DNA from: Microbacterium sufflavum
GTDB lineage: Bacteria; Actinomycetota; Actinomycetes; Actinomycetales; Microbacteriaceae
Direction of reading: 5' to 3'
NCBI RefSeq assembly: GCF_023091155.1
Contig: NZ_JAHWXK010000001.1
Coordinates: 2,666,001-2,730,000 of the forward strand
Length of the DNA: 64,000 nt
Below are positions 8,648-17,580 of the stretch, in pieces. The notes under the pieces are model-generated. The model saw only the letters and a program-made list of their open reading frames with translations. It had not been told where the DNA came from and made no database searches. Position 1 is the stretch's first letter; every line of letters begins with the position of its first letter. Both the position numbers and the translations under genes were made by a program.

Positions 8648-10252
8648 GTGCCGAAGCCCGTCGTGCTCATCGCCGAAGTACTCTCTCCCGCCACGATCGA
8701 GGCGCTCGGCCCCGACTTCGACGTCCGCCACGTCGACGGCACCGACCGCGAGGCCCTGTTCGCCGCGCTGGCCGAGGCCGACGCGGTGCTCATCCGCTCG
8801 GCGACCCGCATCGACGAGGAGGCGCTGGCGCACGCGCCGAAGCTGAAGGTCGTCGCGCGTGCGGGCGTGGGCCTCGACAACGTCGACATCAAGGCCGCGA
8901 CCACGGCGGGCGTCATGGTCGTGAACGCTCCGACGTCGAACATCGTCTCGGCCGCCGAGCTCACGGTCGGTCACATCCTCAGCCTCGCTCGGCGCATCCC
9001 GGCCGCGCACGCCTCGCTCGCCGCCGGGCAGTGGAAGCGCAGCTCGTTCACGGGCGCCGAGCTCTTCGAGAAGACGGTCGGCATCGTGGGGCTCGGACGT
9101 ATCGGCGCGCTCGTCGCCGCCCGCCTCGCGGCGTTCGACATGCGCGTCGTCGCATACGACCCCTACGTCACGTCCGCCCGCGCCCAGCAGCTCGGCGTGC
9201 AGCTCCTGTCGCTCGACGAGCTGGTGGCGGAGTCCGACTTCCTGACGATCCACATGCCCAAGACTCCGGAGACCACGGGCATGATCGGCGCGGAGCAGTT
9301 CGCGGCGATGAAGCCGACCGCCTTCGTCGTCAACGTCGCGCGAGGAGGGCTGATCGACGAGGAGGCGCTGCACGAGGCGCTCGTCGCTGGCGAGATCGCC
9401 GGCGCCGGTCTCGACGTCTTCACGTCTGAGCCGCCGGCGGAGGGCGGCAGTGCCCGTCCGCTGCTCGACCTGCCGAACGTGGTCGTCACGCCGCACCTCG
9501 GTGCGAGCACGGAGGAGGCGCAGGAGAAGGCCGGTGTCTCGGTCGCTCGCTCGGTGCGACTCGCGCTGGGCGGCGATCTGGTGCCCGACGCGGTCAACGT
9601 GGCCGGCGGCGTGATCGACCCGTATGTGCGTCCCGGGATCTCGCTCGTGGAGAAGCTGGGCCAGATCTTCGCGGCCCTCGCGACCTCGCCGCTCACGAGC
9701 CTCGACGTCGAGGTGCACGGCGAGCTCAACGACTACGACGTCAGCGTGCTCAAGCTCGCGGCGCTCAAGGGCGTGTTCACGAACATCGTCAGCGAGACCG
9801 TGTCGTACGTGAACGCTCCGCTCCTCGCCGAGCAGCGGGGGATCGCGGTCCGCCTGATCAAGGACGACGTGAGCGAGGAGTACCGCAACGTCATCACCCT
9901 GACGGGCGCCCTGTCCGACGGATCGCAGCTCTCGGTGTCCGGCACGCTGACCGGTCCGAAGCAGGCGGAGAAGCTCGTCGGCATCAACGACCACGCGCTG
10001 GAGCTGCCGATCGAGAAGCACCACGTCGTCATGCTCTACACCGACCGTCCGGGCATCGTGGCCGTGTACGGCCAGAAGTTCGGTGAGGCGGGCATCAACA
10101 TCGCGGGCATGCAGATCGCGCGCCGCGCGGCCGGCGACCAGGCGCTCAGCGTGCTGACGCTGGACTCGCCCGTGTCGGAGGAACTGCTCGACGACGTGCG
10201 CGACGCGATCGACGCCGACCTGTTCCGGCAGATCGAGATCACCGAGGTCTGA
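8648..10252 (+). CDS. serA: D-3-phosphoglycerate dehydrogenase
   Basis: This enzyme catalyses the first step of serine synthesis, oxidising 3-phosphoglycerate with NAD+. The 534-residue length fits the long actinobacterial type: a catalytic domain with the GLGRIG nucleotide fold (about 147-152), NVARGGLIDEEAL (catalytic Arg), the VVTPHLGAST histidine, then an intervening ASB-type domain and a C-terminal ACT domain (about 455-534; MLYTDRPGIVAVYG) for serine feedback. The start is GTG with GAAGGA at 7-nt spacing. A strong hairpin follows 17 nt after the stop. Confidence 0.97.
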   Translation: MPKPVVLIAEVLSPATIEALGPDFDVRHVDGTDREALFAALAEADAVLIRSATRIDEEALAHAPKLKVVARAGVGLDNVDIKAATTAGVMVVNAPTSNIVSAAELTVGHILSLARRIPAAHASLAAGQWKRSSFTGAELFEKTVGIVGLGRIGALVAARLAAFDMRVVAYDPYVTSARAQQLGVQLLSLDELVAESDFLTIHMPKTPETTGMIGAEQFAAMKPTAFVVNVARGGLIDEEALHEALVAGEIAGAGLDVFTSEPPAEGGSARPLLDLPNVVVTPHLGASTEEAQEKAGVSVARSVRLALGGDLVPDAVNVAGGVIDPYVRPGISLVEKLGQIFAALATSPLTSLDVEVHGELNDYDVSVLKLAALKGVFTNIVSETVSYVNAPLLAEQRGIAVRLIKDDVSEEYRNVITLTGALSDGSQLSVSGTLTGPKQAEKLVGINDHALELPIEKHHVVMLYTDRPGIVAVYGQKFGEAGINIAGMQIARRAAGDQALSVLTLDSPVSEELLDDVRDAIDADLFRQIEITEV

Positions 10253-10269
10253 GCCGCAGCACCACGGAG

Positions 10270-10300
10270 GAGGGGCGGGAGCGTGACGCTCCCGCCCCTC
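10270..10300. terminator. hairpin terminator after serA
   Basis: A perfect 14-bp stem (10270-10283 with 10287-10300) with a TGA loop, followed by TTCGGTT. It lies between serA and the end of the convergent TetR gene and can serve both directions. Confidence 0.85.
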
Positions 10301-10313
10301 TTCGGTTCGCGAG

Positions 10314-10856
10314 TCAGGCGGTCGCGCGCAGGACCAGGGCGATCAGGTCGGCGAGCTCATCGCTGCGGGGGACGAGCCGCTCCGGGCCGTGCACGTCGAG
10401 CGAGTTGTTGAAGTAGAGCCCGTCGCTGACCAGCATCACCAGGTCGAGGCTCGCGGTGTCACGCACGTGCGGGCGGATGGTGTCGGCCCAGCGGCGCCGG
10501 GTCTCGCGGAGCATGTCGGCCGCGCGGGTCGAGCCGCCCTGGGCGAGGCGGGTCGTGGCGATCAGGGCGCGGTCGAGGGCGTCGTCCTCCATGACCGATG
10601 TGCGGACGTAGTAGGCGACCGGGCCCTCCTCCGCCGCGTTCATGCGCTCCAGGTCGAGGGTGGTGAGGTGTTCGAGCCGCTCCACGAGGCCGGCCTCGAG
10701 GTCGTCCTTGGAGTGGAAGTGGTACAGCAGCCCGCCTTTGGAGACGCCCGCGGCCTTGGCCGTCGCGTCGAGCGTGGCCGCGCGCTCGCCCTCGTCGATG
10801 AGGATCGCCTCGAAGGCGTCGAGAACCTTCTCGCGGGCGAGGGGAGGTCGGGGCAT
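10314..10856 (-). CDS. TetR family transcriptional regulator
   Basis: The 180-residue protein has a TetR DNA-binding domain: helix-turn-helix TLDATAKAAGVSKGGLLYHFHSKDDL (about residues 28-53) and a C-terminal ligand domain. The GLLYHF motif is typical of regulators of multidrug exporters. It is divergent from a 14-TM MFS exporter, with a palindrome in the 96-nt gap, so it most likely represses that exporter and itself. Confidence 0.9.
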   Translation of the reverse strand: MPRPPLAREKVLDAFEAILIDEGERAATLDATAKAAGVSKGGLLYHFHSKDDLEAGLVERLEHLTTLDLERMNAAEEGPVAYYVRTSVMEDDALDRALIATTRLAQGGSTRAADMLRETRRRWADTIRPHVRDTASLDLVMLVSDGLYFNNSLDVHGPERLVPRSDELADLIALVLRATA

Positions 10857-10901
10857 CGTTCATCCTCTGTTCGGAAACGGGAGGCCGGTCTCTGTTACTA
10901 T

Positions 10902-10915
10902 ACCAGCCGGACGGT
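10902..10915. promoter_or_regulatory. putative TetR operator overlapping divergent promoters
   Basis: ACCagCCGGacGGT is a dyad with symmetric ACC..CCGG..GGT contacts. It sits in the TetR/MFS intergenic gap and overlaps TACTAT (10897-10902) on the plus strand and TATAGT (10898-10903 read on the minus strand), which are plausible -10 elements in opposite directions. Bound repressor would block both genes. Confidence 0.5.
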
Positions 10916-10952
10916 TCACTAACGGAGCCGCCGAGAGTCTGAGAGGTGTTCC

Positions 10953-12488
10953 ATGAGCCGTACTGCGTCGATCCCGACGACAGAGACGGAAGCCCCGCGC
11001 GTCGGCGCCAGAGGGTGGGCGGCGCTCGTCGTCCTCATGCTCCCCGTGCTGCTGGTGTCGGTCGACAACACGGTGCTGAGCTTCGCCCTGCCCGAGATCT
11101 CGATCTCGCTCGCACCCACCGGTGCCGAGCAGCTGTGGATCATCGACGTGTACCCGCTCGTGCTGGCCGGACTGCTGGTGACCATGGGCACGCTCGGTGA
11201 TCGGTTCGGGCGGAGGAAGCTGCTGCTCATCGGAGCCACGGGGTTCGCCGTGGTCTCGGCCCTCGCCGCGTTCGCTCCGACGGCCGGTCTCCTCATCGCC
11301 GCCCGCGCCCTGCTCGGCTTCTTCGGTGCGATGCTCATGCCCTCCACGCTGTCGCTTCTGCGCTCGATCTTCCAGAACCGCGATCAGCGGCGCATGGCGA
11401 TCGCGGTCTGGGCGTCCGCGTTCTCCGCCGGTGCGGCCCTGGGGCCGATCGTCGGCGGGTTCCTGCTCGAGCACTTCGCGTGGGGCTCGGTGTTCCTCCT
11501 CGCTGTACCGGTGCTGATCCCGCTGCTGATCGGCGCACCGCTGCTGGTGCCCGAGAGCCGTGACCCGCATCCCGGTCGCATCGACCCGCTGAGCATCGCC
11601 CTGTCGATGGCGGCGATGATCCCGGTCGTCTACGCGATCAAGTCGTTCGCGGTGGACGGGCCCTCGCTGTACGCGGGGGGATGGGCCGTGCTCGGCCTCG
11701 CGATGGGCGCGCTGTTCGTGCGGCGTCAGCTCCGCTCCGACGTCCCGATGCTCGACATGGCGCTGTTCCGAAGGGGCTCTTTCTCCGGGGCGATCCTGGT
11801 GAACCTGCTCAGCGTGGTCGCCCTGGTGGGCTTCCTCTACTTCGTGTCGCAGCACGTGCAGCTCGTGCTCGGGCTCTCGCCGATGATGGCCGGGCTCGCA
11901 CTCGTGCCCGGCATGGCGGCGATGATCGTGGCCGGCCTCACGGTCGTGCCGATCTCGCGTCGCGTGCCGCCGCACGTGCTGATCCCCGCGGCGCTGGTCT
12001 TCTCCGTGGTCGGCTACCTGATCGTGGCGATGACGACGCACGACCACGGTGTCGTGCCGCTGATCCTCGCGTTCGCGGTGCTCGGCATCGGCATCGGCGC
12101 CGCGGAGACGATCTCGAACGAGCTCATCCTCTCCAGCGCTCCGGCCGCGAAGGCCGGCGCGGCCAGCGCCGTGTCCGAGACCGCGTACGAGCTCGGCGCC
12201 GTGCTCGGCACCGCCATCCTGGGCGGCCTCATCACGGCGTTCTACCGCGGAGCGCTCGTGCTTCCGGAGGGGCTGCCCGCCGACGTCGCGCATGCGGCGC
12301 AGGAGACGCTGGCCGGCGCGTACACCGCGGCGCAGCAGCTCCCGTCGCAGCTCGGAGACGCGCTGTGGCAGGCCGCCGCCGACGCGTTCGGCTCCGGGGT
12401 GACGGTGACCTCGCTGATCGGCGCCGGGCTCGTGGTCATCGCCGCGGTGATCGCCGCCGTCACACTGCGCAAGGCACCCACGCACTGA
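10953..12488 (+). CDS. MFS drug:proton antiporter, DHA2 (14-TM, QacA/SmvA-like)
   Basis: The 511-residue protein has the DHA2 layout: TM1 with [12 protein letters not shown], the motif A loop GDRFGRRK (about 90), motif C in [17 protein letters not shown], and 14 predicted helices to the C-terminus. It should export lipophilic or cationic compounds using the proton gradient. It is divergent from a TetR gene with an operator-like dyad between them, a standard inducible-efflux arrangement. The substrate cannot be inferred. Confidence 0.9.
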   Translation: MSRTASIPTTETEAPRVGARGWAALVVLMLPVLLVSVDNTVLSFALPEISISLAPTGAEQLWIIDVYPLVLAGLLVTMGTLGDRFGRRKLLLIGATGFAVVSALAAFAPTAGLLIAARALLGFFGAMLMPSTLSLLRSIFQNRDQRRMAIAVWASAFSAGAALGPIVGGFLLEHFAWGSVFLLAVPVLIPLLIGAPLLVPESRDPHPGRIDPLSIALSMAAMIPVVYAIKSFAVDGPSLYAGGWAVLGLAMGALFVRRQLRSDVPMLDMALFRRGSFSGAILVNLLSVVALVGFLYFVSQHVQLVLGLSPMMAGLALVPGMAAMIVAGLTVVPISRRVPPHVLIPAALVFSVVGYLIVAMTTHDHGVVPLILAFAVLGIGIGAAETISNELILSSAPAAKAGAASAVSETAYELGAVLGTAILGGLITAFYRGALVLPEGLPADVAHAAQETLAGAYTAAQQLPSQLGDALWQAAADAFGSGVTVTSLIGAGLVVIAAVIAAVTLRKAPTH

Positions 12489-12498
12489 CCACTACGCT

Positions 12499-12547
12499 GG
12501 GGGGACCGGCCCGTACGACCCGCGGTCGCGCCGCGGCCGGTCCACCC
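12499..12547 (+). other. long GC-rich hairpin between the MFS gene and leuB
   Basis: GGACCGGCC (12503-12511) pairs perfectly with GGCCGGTCC (12535-12543). Further G:C pairs extend the stem past a bulged A (12499-12502 with 12545-12548), and an internal CCGCGG hairpin sits in the loop. It starts 10 nt after the MFS stop and ends just upstream of the leuB ribosome binding site. It could be the MFS terminator, or a leader structure of leuB if TACGCT at 12493-12498 is the leuB -10. Confidence 0.5.
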
Positions 12548-12570
12548 CCGTGCAGTGCGCAAGGAGTCTC

Positions 12571-13614
12571 ATGTCGCGTGTCGTGAAGCTGGCCGTCATC
12601 CCCGGTGACGGCATCGGTCCCGAGGTCATCGCGGAGGCGGAGAAGGTGCTCGACGCCGTCACCGCAGACAGCGACGTGACGTTCGACAAGACCCGCTTCT
12701 CGCTCGGAGCCGGCCGGTTCCTCGAGACCGGCGACACGCTCACCGATGACGACCTGGCGGCGATCTCGGCGCACGACGCGATCCTGCTCGGCGCGGTCGG
12801 AGGCACGCCGGGCGACCCGCGCCTGAAGAACGCGAACATCGAGCGCGGCCTGCTGCTGAAGCTCCGCTTCACGCTCGACCACTACGTGAACCTCCGCCCG
12901 TCGAAGCTCTTCCCGGGTGCCACTGGTCCGCTCGCCGACCCGGGGGAGGTCGACTTCGTCGTGGTGCGCGAGGGGACCGAGGGGCCCTACGTCGGCAACG
13001 GCGGCGCGATCCGCGTCGGCACGCCGCAGGAGGTCGCCAACGAGACCTCGGTCAACACCGCCTTCGGTGTGGAGCGCGTCGTGCGCTACGCGTTCGACCT
13101 CGCCGAGCGTCGGCGCCGGAAGCTCACCCTCGTGCACAAGACCAACGTGCTCGTGCACGCCGGGGCGATCTGGCAGCGCATCGTGAACGAGGTCGCGGCC
13201 GAACACCCCGATGTGACCGTCGACTACCTGCACGTCGATGCCGCCACCATCTTCCTGGTCACGGACCCCTCGCGTTTCGACGTGATCGTGACGGACAATC
13301 TCTTCGGTGACATCCTCACCGACCTCGCCGGCGCCGTCACGGGCGGCATCGGCCTCGCAGCCTCGGGGAACATCAACCCCGACGGCGCCTTCCCGTCGAT
13401 GTTCGAGCCCGTGCACGGCTCGGCTCCGGACATCGCGGGTCAGCAGAAGGCCGACCCGACCGCCGCGATCCTCTCGATCGCGCTGCTGCTCGACCACCTC
13501 GGCTTCGCGGCCGAGTCGGCGCGTGTGAGCGCCGCGGTCGAGGCGGACATCGCCGCGCGCAGCGGTGCCCGCACCACCGCGGAGATCGGCTCCGCGATCA
13601 CTGCCCGCCTCTGA
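12571..13614 (+). CDS. leuB: 3-isopropylmalate dehydrogenase
   Basis: This enzyme oxidatively decarboxylates 3-isopropylmalate to 2-oxoisocaproate in leucine synthesis. The 347-residue protein shows [11 protein letters not shown], the substrate loop [14 protein letters not shown], the catalytic Tyr/Lys region ([11 protein letters not shown]) and the NAD-binding [14 protein letters not shown]. The ATG at 12571 has AAGGAG 5 nt upstream. ilvE follows 61 nt downstream, and leuC/leuD lie 22 kb away, so the leucine pathway is split here. Confidence 0.96.
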   Translation: MSRVVKLAVIPGDGIGPEVIAEAEKVLDAVTADSDVTFDKTRFSLGAGRFLETGDTLTDDDLAAISAHDAILLGAVGGTPGDPRLKNANIERGLLLKLRFTLDHYVNLRPSKLFPGATGPLADPGEVDFVVVREGTEGPYVGNGGAIRVGTPQEVANETSVNTAFGVERVVRYAFDLAERRRRKLTLVHKTNVLVHAGAIWQRIVNEVAAEHPDVTVDYLHVDAATIFLVTDPSRFDVIVTDNLFGDILTDLAGAVTGGIGLAASGNINPDGAFPSMFEPVHGSAPDIAGQQKADPTAAILSIALLLDHLGFAAESARVSAAVEADIAARSGARTTAEIGSAITARL

Positions 13615-13675
13615 ACGGCGGGCGTAGGCTGACAGGGCGCGAGGATGCGCCCACCCACGAGGATTGGATGACGAC

Positions 13676-14776
13676 ATGACGACGATCGACGCCGAGACGA
13701 GCGTGGCTCCCCTGGAGTTCGCCGTGACGAAGAACCTGAACGCCGCGAGCCCGACGCGGCTCGCCGAGGTGCTGGAGAACCCCGGGTTCGGGGTCGTCTT
13801 CACCGACCACATGGTCGACATCTGCTGGTCGGCCAAGGGCGGATGGCACCGTCCGCGCGTGCAGCCCTACGGCCCGATCCCGCTCGACCCCGCCGCGTCG
13901 GTTCTGCACTATGCGCAGGAGATCTTCGAGGGCATCAAGGCCTACCGTCACGCCGACGGGTCCATCCACACCTTCCGTCCCGACCGCAATGCCGCGCGCC
14001 TGCAGGCGAGCGCGCGTCGTCTGGCGCTTCCGGAGCTGCCCACCGAGTACTTCATCCAGTCGCTGCGCGAGCTGATCGCCGTCGACGGTCGCTGGGTGCC
14101 GTCGGGCGCCGACCAGAGCCTGTACCTGCGGCCGTTCATGTTCGCCAAGGAGGCTTTCCTGGGCGTGCGCGCGGCGCAGAAGGTGGCGTACTACGTGATC
14201 GCGAGCCCGGCCGGCGCGTACTTCAGCGGCGGTGTGAAGCCGGTGCGCATTTGGCTCTCGGAGGACTACGCCCGCGCGGGCAAGGGCGGCACCGGGAAGG
14301 CGAAGACGGGCGGCAACTACGCCTCGAGCCTCCTCCCGCAGGCCGAGGCCGCCGCCAAGGGCTGCGACCAGGTCGTGTTCCTCAACGAGAAACGCGACGT
14401 CGAGGAGCTCGGCGGCATGAACGTCGTGTTCGTGTTCAAGGACGGCCGCGTCGTCACCCCGGAGTCCGACAGCATCCTCGAGGGCATCACGCGCGACTCG
14501 CTGCTGCAGCTCGCGGAAGACCGCGGCTACACGGTCGAGAAGCGACCGATCTCGATCGACGAGTGGCGCCAGGGCGTCGCCTCGGGTGACATCGTCGAGG
14601 TGTTCGCGTGCGGGACGGCCGCCGTCGTCACCCCCATCGGTGCGCTGGTGGGCGAGGGCTTCGACGAGCCCCAGCCGTTGGGCGAGCTGGCGCTGTCACT
14701 GCGCGAGGAGCTGACCGACATCCAGTACGGCCGCCGCGAGGACAAGCACGGCTGGCTCGTGCGCCTCGACGCCTGA
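13676..14776 (+). CDS. ilvE: branched-chain amino acid aminotransferase
   Basis: This PLP enzyme performs the last step of Leu, Ile and Val synthesis. The 366-residue, fold-type IV protein has LHYAQEIFEGIKAYR, YLRPFMFA, the pyridoxal-binding lysine region around KAKTGGNYASSLLPQ, and the phosphate-binding FACGTAAVVTPIG. I use the ATG at 13676; an in-frame TTG 12 nt upstream overlaps the GAGGA element. TAGGCT at 13624-13629 is a possible -10. A 6-bp hairpin (13635-13652) lies in the leader. It is adjacent to leuB on the same strand. Confidence 0.95.
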   Translation: MTTIDAETSVAPLEFAVTKNLNAASPTRLAEVLENPGFGVVFTDHMVDICWSAKGGWHRPRVQPYGPIPLDPAASVLHYAQEIFEGIKAYRHADGSIHTFRPDRNAARLQASARRLALPELPTEYFIQSLRELIAVDGRWVPSGADQSLYLRPFMFAKEAFLGVRAAQKVAYYVIASPAGAYFSGGVKPVRIWLSEDYARAGKGGTGKAKTGGNYASSLLPQAEAAAKGCDQVVFLNEKRDVEELGGMNVVFVFKDGRVVTPESDSILEGITRDSLLQLAEDRGYTVEKRPISIDEWRQGVASGDIVEVFACGTAAVVTPIGALVGEGFDEPQPLGELALSLREELTDIQYGRREDKHGWLVRLDA

Positions 14777-14787
14777 CCACCACGTCC

Positions 14788-14824
14788 GAAGACCCCGGGC
14801 CGGCTCGACCGGTCCGGGGTCTTC
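14788..14824 (+). terminator. hairpin terminator after ilvE
   Basis: A 16-bp stem with one mismatch (14788-14803 with 14809-14824) and a CTCGA loop, 12 nt after the ilvE stop and 21 nt before the next, leaderless gene. Confidence 0.85.
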
Positions 14825-14844
14825 CGCGTCGCTAGGCTGGACGC

Positions 14845-15624
14845 ATGAAGATCGCCCGGTTCAGCCACGACGACGCCATCATGTACGGGATCATCGACGA
14901 GCGCGAGCTCGTGGTGCTGGCGGGGGACCCGATGTTCGCCGGGTACGAGACCACCGGCGACCGGGTGCCGCTCACCGAGGCGAAGCTCCTCGCCCCCGTG
15001 ATCCCGCGCTCCAAGGTCGTGTGCGTCGGCAAGAACTACCATGACCACGCCGCCGAGATGGGTGGGGTCGCGCCCGAGGAGCCGCTGCTGTTCCTCAAGC
15101 CGAACACGGCCGTCATCGGCCCGGACGACGCGATCGTGCGTCCCACCGCCCTGTCCGAGCGCACCGAGTACGAGGGTGAGCTGGTGGTCGTGATCGGCAA
15201 GATCGCCAAGAACGTCACGGCGGAGAACGCCCTTGACTACGTGCTCGGCTACACGATCGGCAACGACGTCACCGCGCGCGATCTGCAGCGCAAGGACGGA
15301 CAGTGGTCCAGGGCGAAGGGCTTCGACACCTTCTGCCCGCTCGGCCCCGTGATCGAGACCGACTTCGACGCGTCGACGGCGATCATCGAGACCAGGGTCA
15401 ACGGCGAGGTGCGGCAGCACGCGCCGCTCACCGACATGATCCACTCGGTGGCGGACATCATCGCGTACGCCTCGGCCGTCTTCACCCTTCTCCCCGGTGA
15501 CGTGATCATGACGGGGACCCCGGCGGGTGTCGGCACGTTCACGGCGGGCGACGTCGTGGAGGTGGAGATCTCCGGCCTCGGCATCCTCCGCAACACCGCG
15601 CGCGACGCCGTTCCCGCGACATGA
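14845..15624 (+). CDS. fumarylacetoacetate hydrolase family protein
   Basis: The 259-residue protein belongs to the FAH / 2-hydroxyhepta-2,4-diene-1,7-dioate isomerase family, which cleaves or isomerises C-C bonds in beta-diketo acids with Mg2+ or Mn2+. CVGKNYHDHAAEMGG, LFLKPNTAV, EYEGELVVVIGK (metal-binding Glu pair), TIGNDVTARDLQ and IMTGTPAGVG are all present. TAGGCT ends 6 nt before the ATG, so it is probably leaderless. It overlaps the downstream MFS gene by ATGA. In actinobacteria this family is often oxaloacetate decarboxylase or acylpyruvase-like, and the substrate here is open. Confidence 0.9.
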   Translation: MKIARFSHDDAIMYGIIDERELVVLAGDPMFAGYETTGDRVPLTEAKLLAPVIPRSKVVCVGKNYHDHAAEMGGVAPEEPLLFLKPNTAVIGPDDAIVRPTALSERTEYEGELVVVIGKIAKNVTAENALDYVLGYTIGNDVTARDLQRKDGQWSRAKGFDTFCPLGPVIETDFDASTAIIETRVNGEVRQHAPLTDMIHSVADIIAYASAVFTLLPGDVIMTGTPAGVGTFTAGDVVEVEISGLGILRNTARDAVPAT

Positions 15625-16880
15625 CCTCCAGCGCCCTGACGGCGGCGCAGCAGACGGCGGTGCAGCGGCGCACCGTCCTCGTGCTGTCGCTCGGGCAGGT
15701 CCTCGGGGGCATCGCGTTCGGGGCGACCGTCTCGCTCGGTGCTCTGCTCGCGGCCGACATCTCCGGCAGCGACGCGCTCTCCGGGCTGGCGACCGCCTCC
15801 GTCACGCTCGGCGCGGCACTGTGCGCGATCCCGCTCGCTCGGCTGGCGGCACGGCTCGGTCGACGCCGCGCGCTCACGCTCGGCAACCTCTTCGCCCTGG
15901 TCGGCATCGCCGTGGTGATCCTCGCCGCCTCGGTCCGGGTGTTCCCGTTGCTCCTCGTCGGCATCCTGTTGATCGGTGCGGGCAACGCGGGCAACCTGCA
16001 GTCGCGGTTCGCCGCGACCGACCTCGCGGCCCCGCAGCACCGCGGCCGCGATCTGTCGATCGTGGTGTGGTCGACGACGATCGGCGGCGTCGCGGGACCG
16101 CTGCTGCTCGGCCCCGGCGAGGTTGTCGGCCACGCGATCGGGATGCCGCCGCAGACCGGGTCGTACGTGTTCTCGTTCGTGGCGCAGTGTGCCGCGCTCG
16201 TGCTGTACCTCGTGGCGCTGCGCCCGGACCCGCTCCTCGCGGCGCAGCGCCTCGCGACGCAGGCGGCCGCCGCCACCGGGACGACGGCGGTCGACCGTCC
16301 GCGGGTCGCGCGCTACGCCATCTTCGCCATCGCCGGTTCCCACGTGGTGATGGCGTCGGTCATGGCGATGACCCCGGTGCACCTGTCGCACATGGCGCAC
16401 GGGGCACACGGCGCTGCGGCGGCCCCGGCCGACGTCTCGGCCCTGGTGGGGATCACGATCGCGCTGCACGTGGGGGGCATGTACGCGCTGTCGCCCGTGT
16501 TCGGTGTGCTGGCCGACCGGTGGGGGCGGCTGCGCGTGGTGCTGCTGGGGCAGGTGCTCCTGGGCGGCGCGCTGGCGTTCGCGGTGTTCACGGGAACAGA
16601 GGCGTGGGGTGTGATGGTCGCGCTCATCCTGCTCGGCCTGGGCTGGAGCGCGGCGACCGTGGCGGGCGCCGCCCTCCTGACCGAGGCATCCGCTCCCGAG
16701 CTGCGCACGCGCCGCCAGGGTCGCAGCGACTCGCTCATGAGCCTCTCGGCCGCCGCCGGTTCCGTGCTCGCGGGCATCGTGCTGTCGAACTTCCAGTACG
16801 CGGGCCTCGGCATCGCCGCCTCGGTGCTCGTCCTCGCGATCGTGGTGCTCTCGCCACTCGCGCGGACCGATGCGCGGTAA
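15621..16880 (+). CDS. MFS transporter
   Basis: The 419-residue protein has 12 predicted membrane helices with an MFS motif-A loop (ARLAARLGRRRAL) and the equivalent second-half loop GVLADRWGRLR. A His/Met-containing loop (HLSHMAHGAHG, about 255-265) lies in the central region, which is unusual and might be a metal-sensitive or flexible loop. It is translationally coupled (ATGA) to the FAH-family hydrolase, which hints that the pair imports or exports a related organic acid. No substrate can be named. Confidence 0.85.
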   Translation: MTSSALTAAQQTAVQRRTVLVLSLGQVLGGIAFGATVSLGALLAADISGSDALSGLATASVTLGAALCAIPLARLAARLGRRRALTLGNLFALVGIAVVILAASVRVFPLLLVGILLIGAGNAGNLQSRFAATDLAAPQHRGRDLSIVVWSTTIGGVAGPLLLGPGEVVGHAIGMPPQTGSYVFSFVAQCAALVLYLVALRPDPLLAAQRLATQAAAATGTTAVDRPRVARYAIFAIAGSHVVMASVMAMTPVHLSHMAHGAHGAAAAPADVSALVGITIALHVGGMYALSPVFGVLADRWGRLRVVLLGQVLLGGALAFAVFTGTEAWGVMVALILLGLGWSAATVAGAALLTEASAPELRTRRQGRSDSLMSLSAAAGSVLAGIVLSNFQYAGLGIAASVLVLAIVVLSPLARTDAR

Positions 16881-16972
16881 CGGACCGCGGGGGAGTCGTC
16901 ACACCGCGGTTGGCCTGCGCGCCATCCGCTGAGGTCACCCGGAGGCAGTGTGCGCTGCGCTACGGTCGAGCC

Positions 16973-17533
16973 ATGTCCTCCCAGGCCGGACGAGTCTCCG
17001 CAGGTGCTGCGCTCGTCGTCATCGTCGGCGCTCTCACCGGGTGTGCACCGAGCATCGGGACGCTGGTGAGGGACAGCCTCGCCGAGTCCGTGGAAGACGC
17101 GCAGGACTCGTTGTGGGAGTACCGCGACCAGATCGTCAGCGACCCGGAAGCGGCCGTCGCCGGCCTCGGCTTCGTCCACGACGCGCGTGAGGGTGCCGAC
17201 GACGGATCCGGTCTATACACCCTGGTCGCCCTCGACCAAGCCGACGACACCGTGACCCTCACTCTCGTCGTGGGCGGCGGCGCGACGACCGGCGGCGGGC
17301 ACTGGTATCAACAGGCGAGCGCCGCGACGTGCGTCGACTTCGTCTTCCCGCAGGCCGCCGCCGAGATCCGTGCGGAGGATGCCGTGTGCGGAGACATCCC
17401 GGACGCGGACAGGTACGACGAGGTCGTCCCATTCAGGGACCTCGACGTTCGGGAGTCGGTGACGGCGGCGGACTACCCGCCACCGATCTGCCAGTGCCAC
17501 AGCGGAGGCGACTGCGACTGCCCAGGAGGCTGA
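16973..17533 (+). CDS. lipoprotein with Cys-rich C-terminal tail
   Basis: The 186-residue protein has a signal peptide with lipobox LTGC (Cys24), so it should be lipid-anchored on the outer face of the membrane. The mature part includes one Cys pair (about 123 and 142), and the last 17 residues carry a C-x-C-x5-C-x-C tail (CQCHSGGDCDC), which looks like a disulfide knot or metal site. TACGGT ends 6 nt before the ATG, suggesting a leaderless message. No known domain is recognised. Confidence 0.75.
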   Translation: MSSQAGRVSAGAALVVIVGALTGCAPSIGTLVRDSLAESVEDAQDSLWEYRDQIVSDPEAAVAGLGFVHDAREGADDGSGLYTLVALDQADDTVTLTLVVGGGATTGGGHWYQQASAATCVDFVFPQAAAEIRAEDAVCGDIPDADRYDEVVPFRDLDVRESVTAADYPPPICQCHSGGDCDCPGG

Positions 17534-17565
17534 GCGAGCGCCGCGGGCTGAGCCCCGCGCACCCG

Positions 17566-17571
17566 TAGAAT
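17566..17571 (+). promoter_or_regulatory. -10 element of gltX
   Basis: TAGAAT lies 9 nt upstream of the gltX ATG. The predicted start point would leave at most 2-3 nt of leader, so gltX is effectively leaderless. Confidence 0.6.
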
Positions 17572-17580
17572 CGAAAGGCT

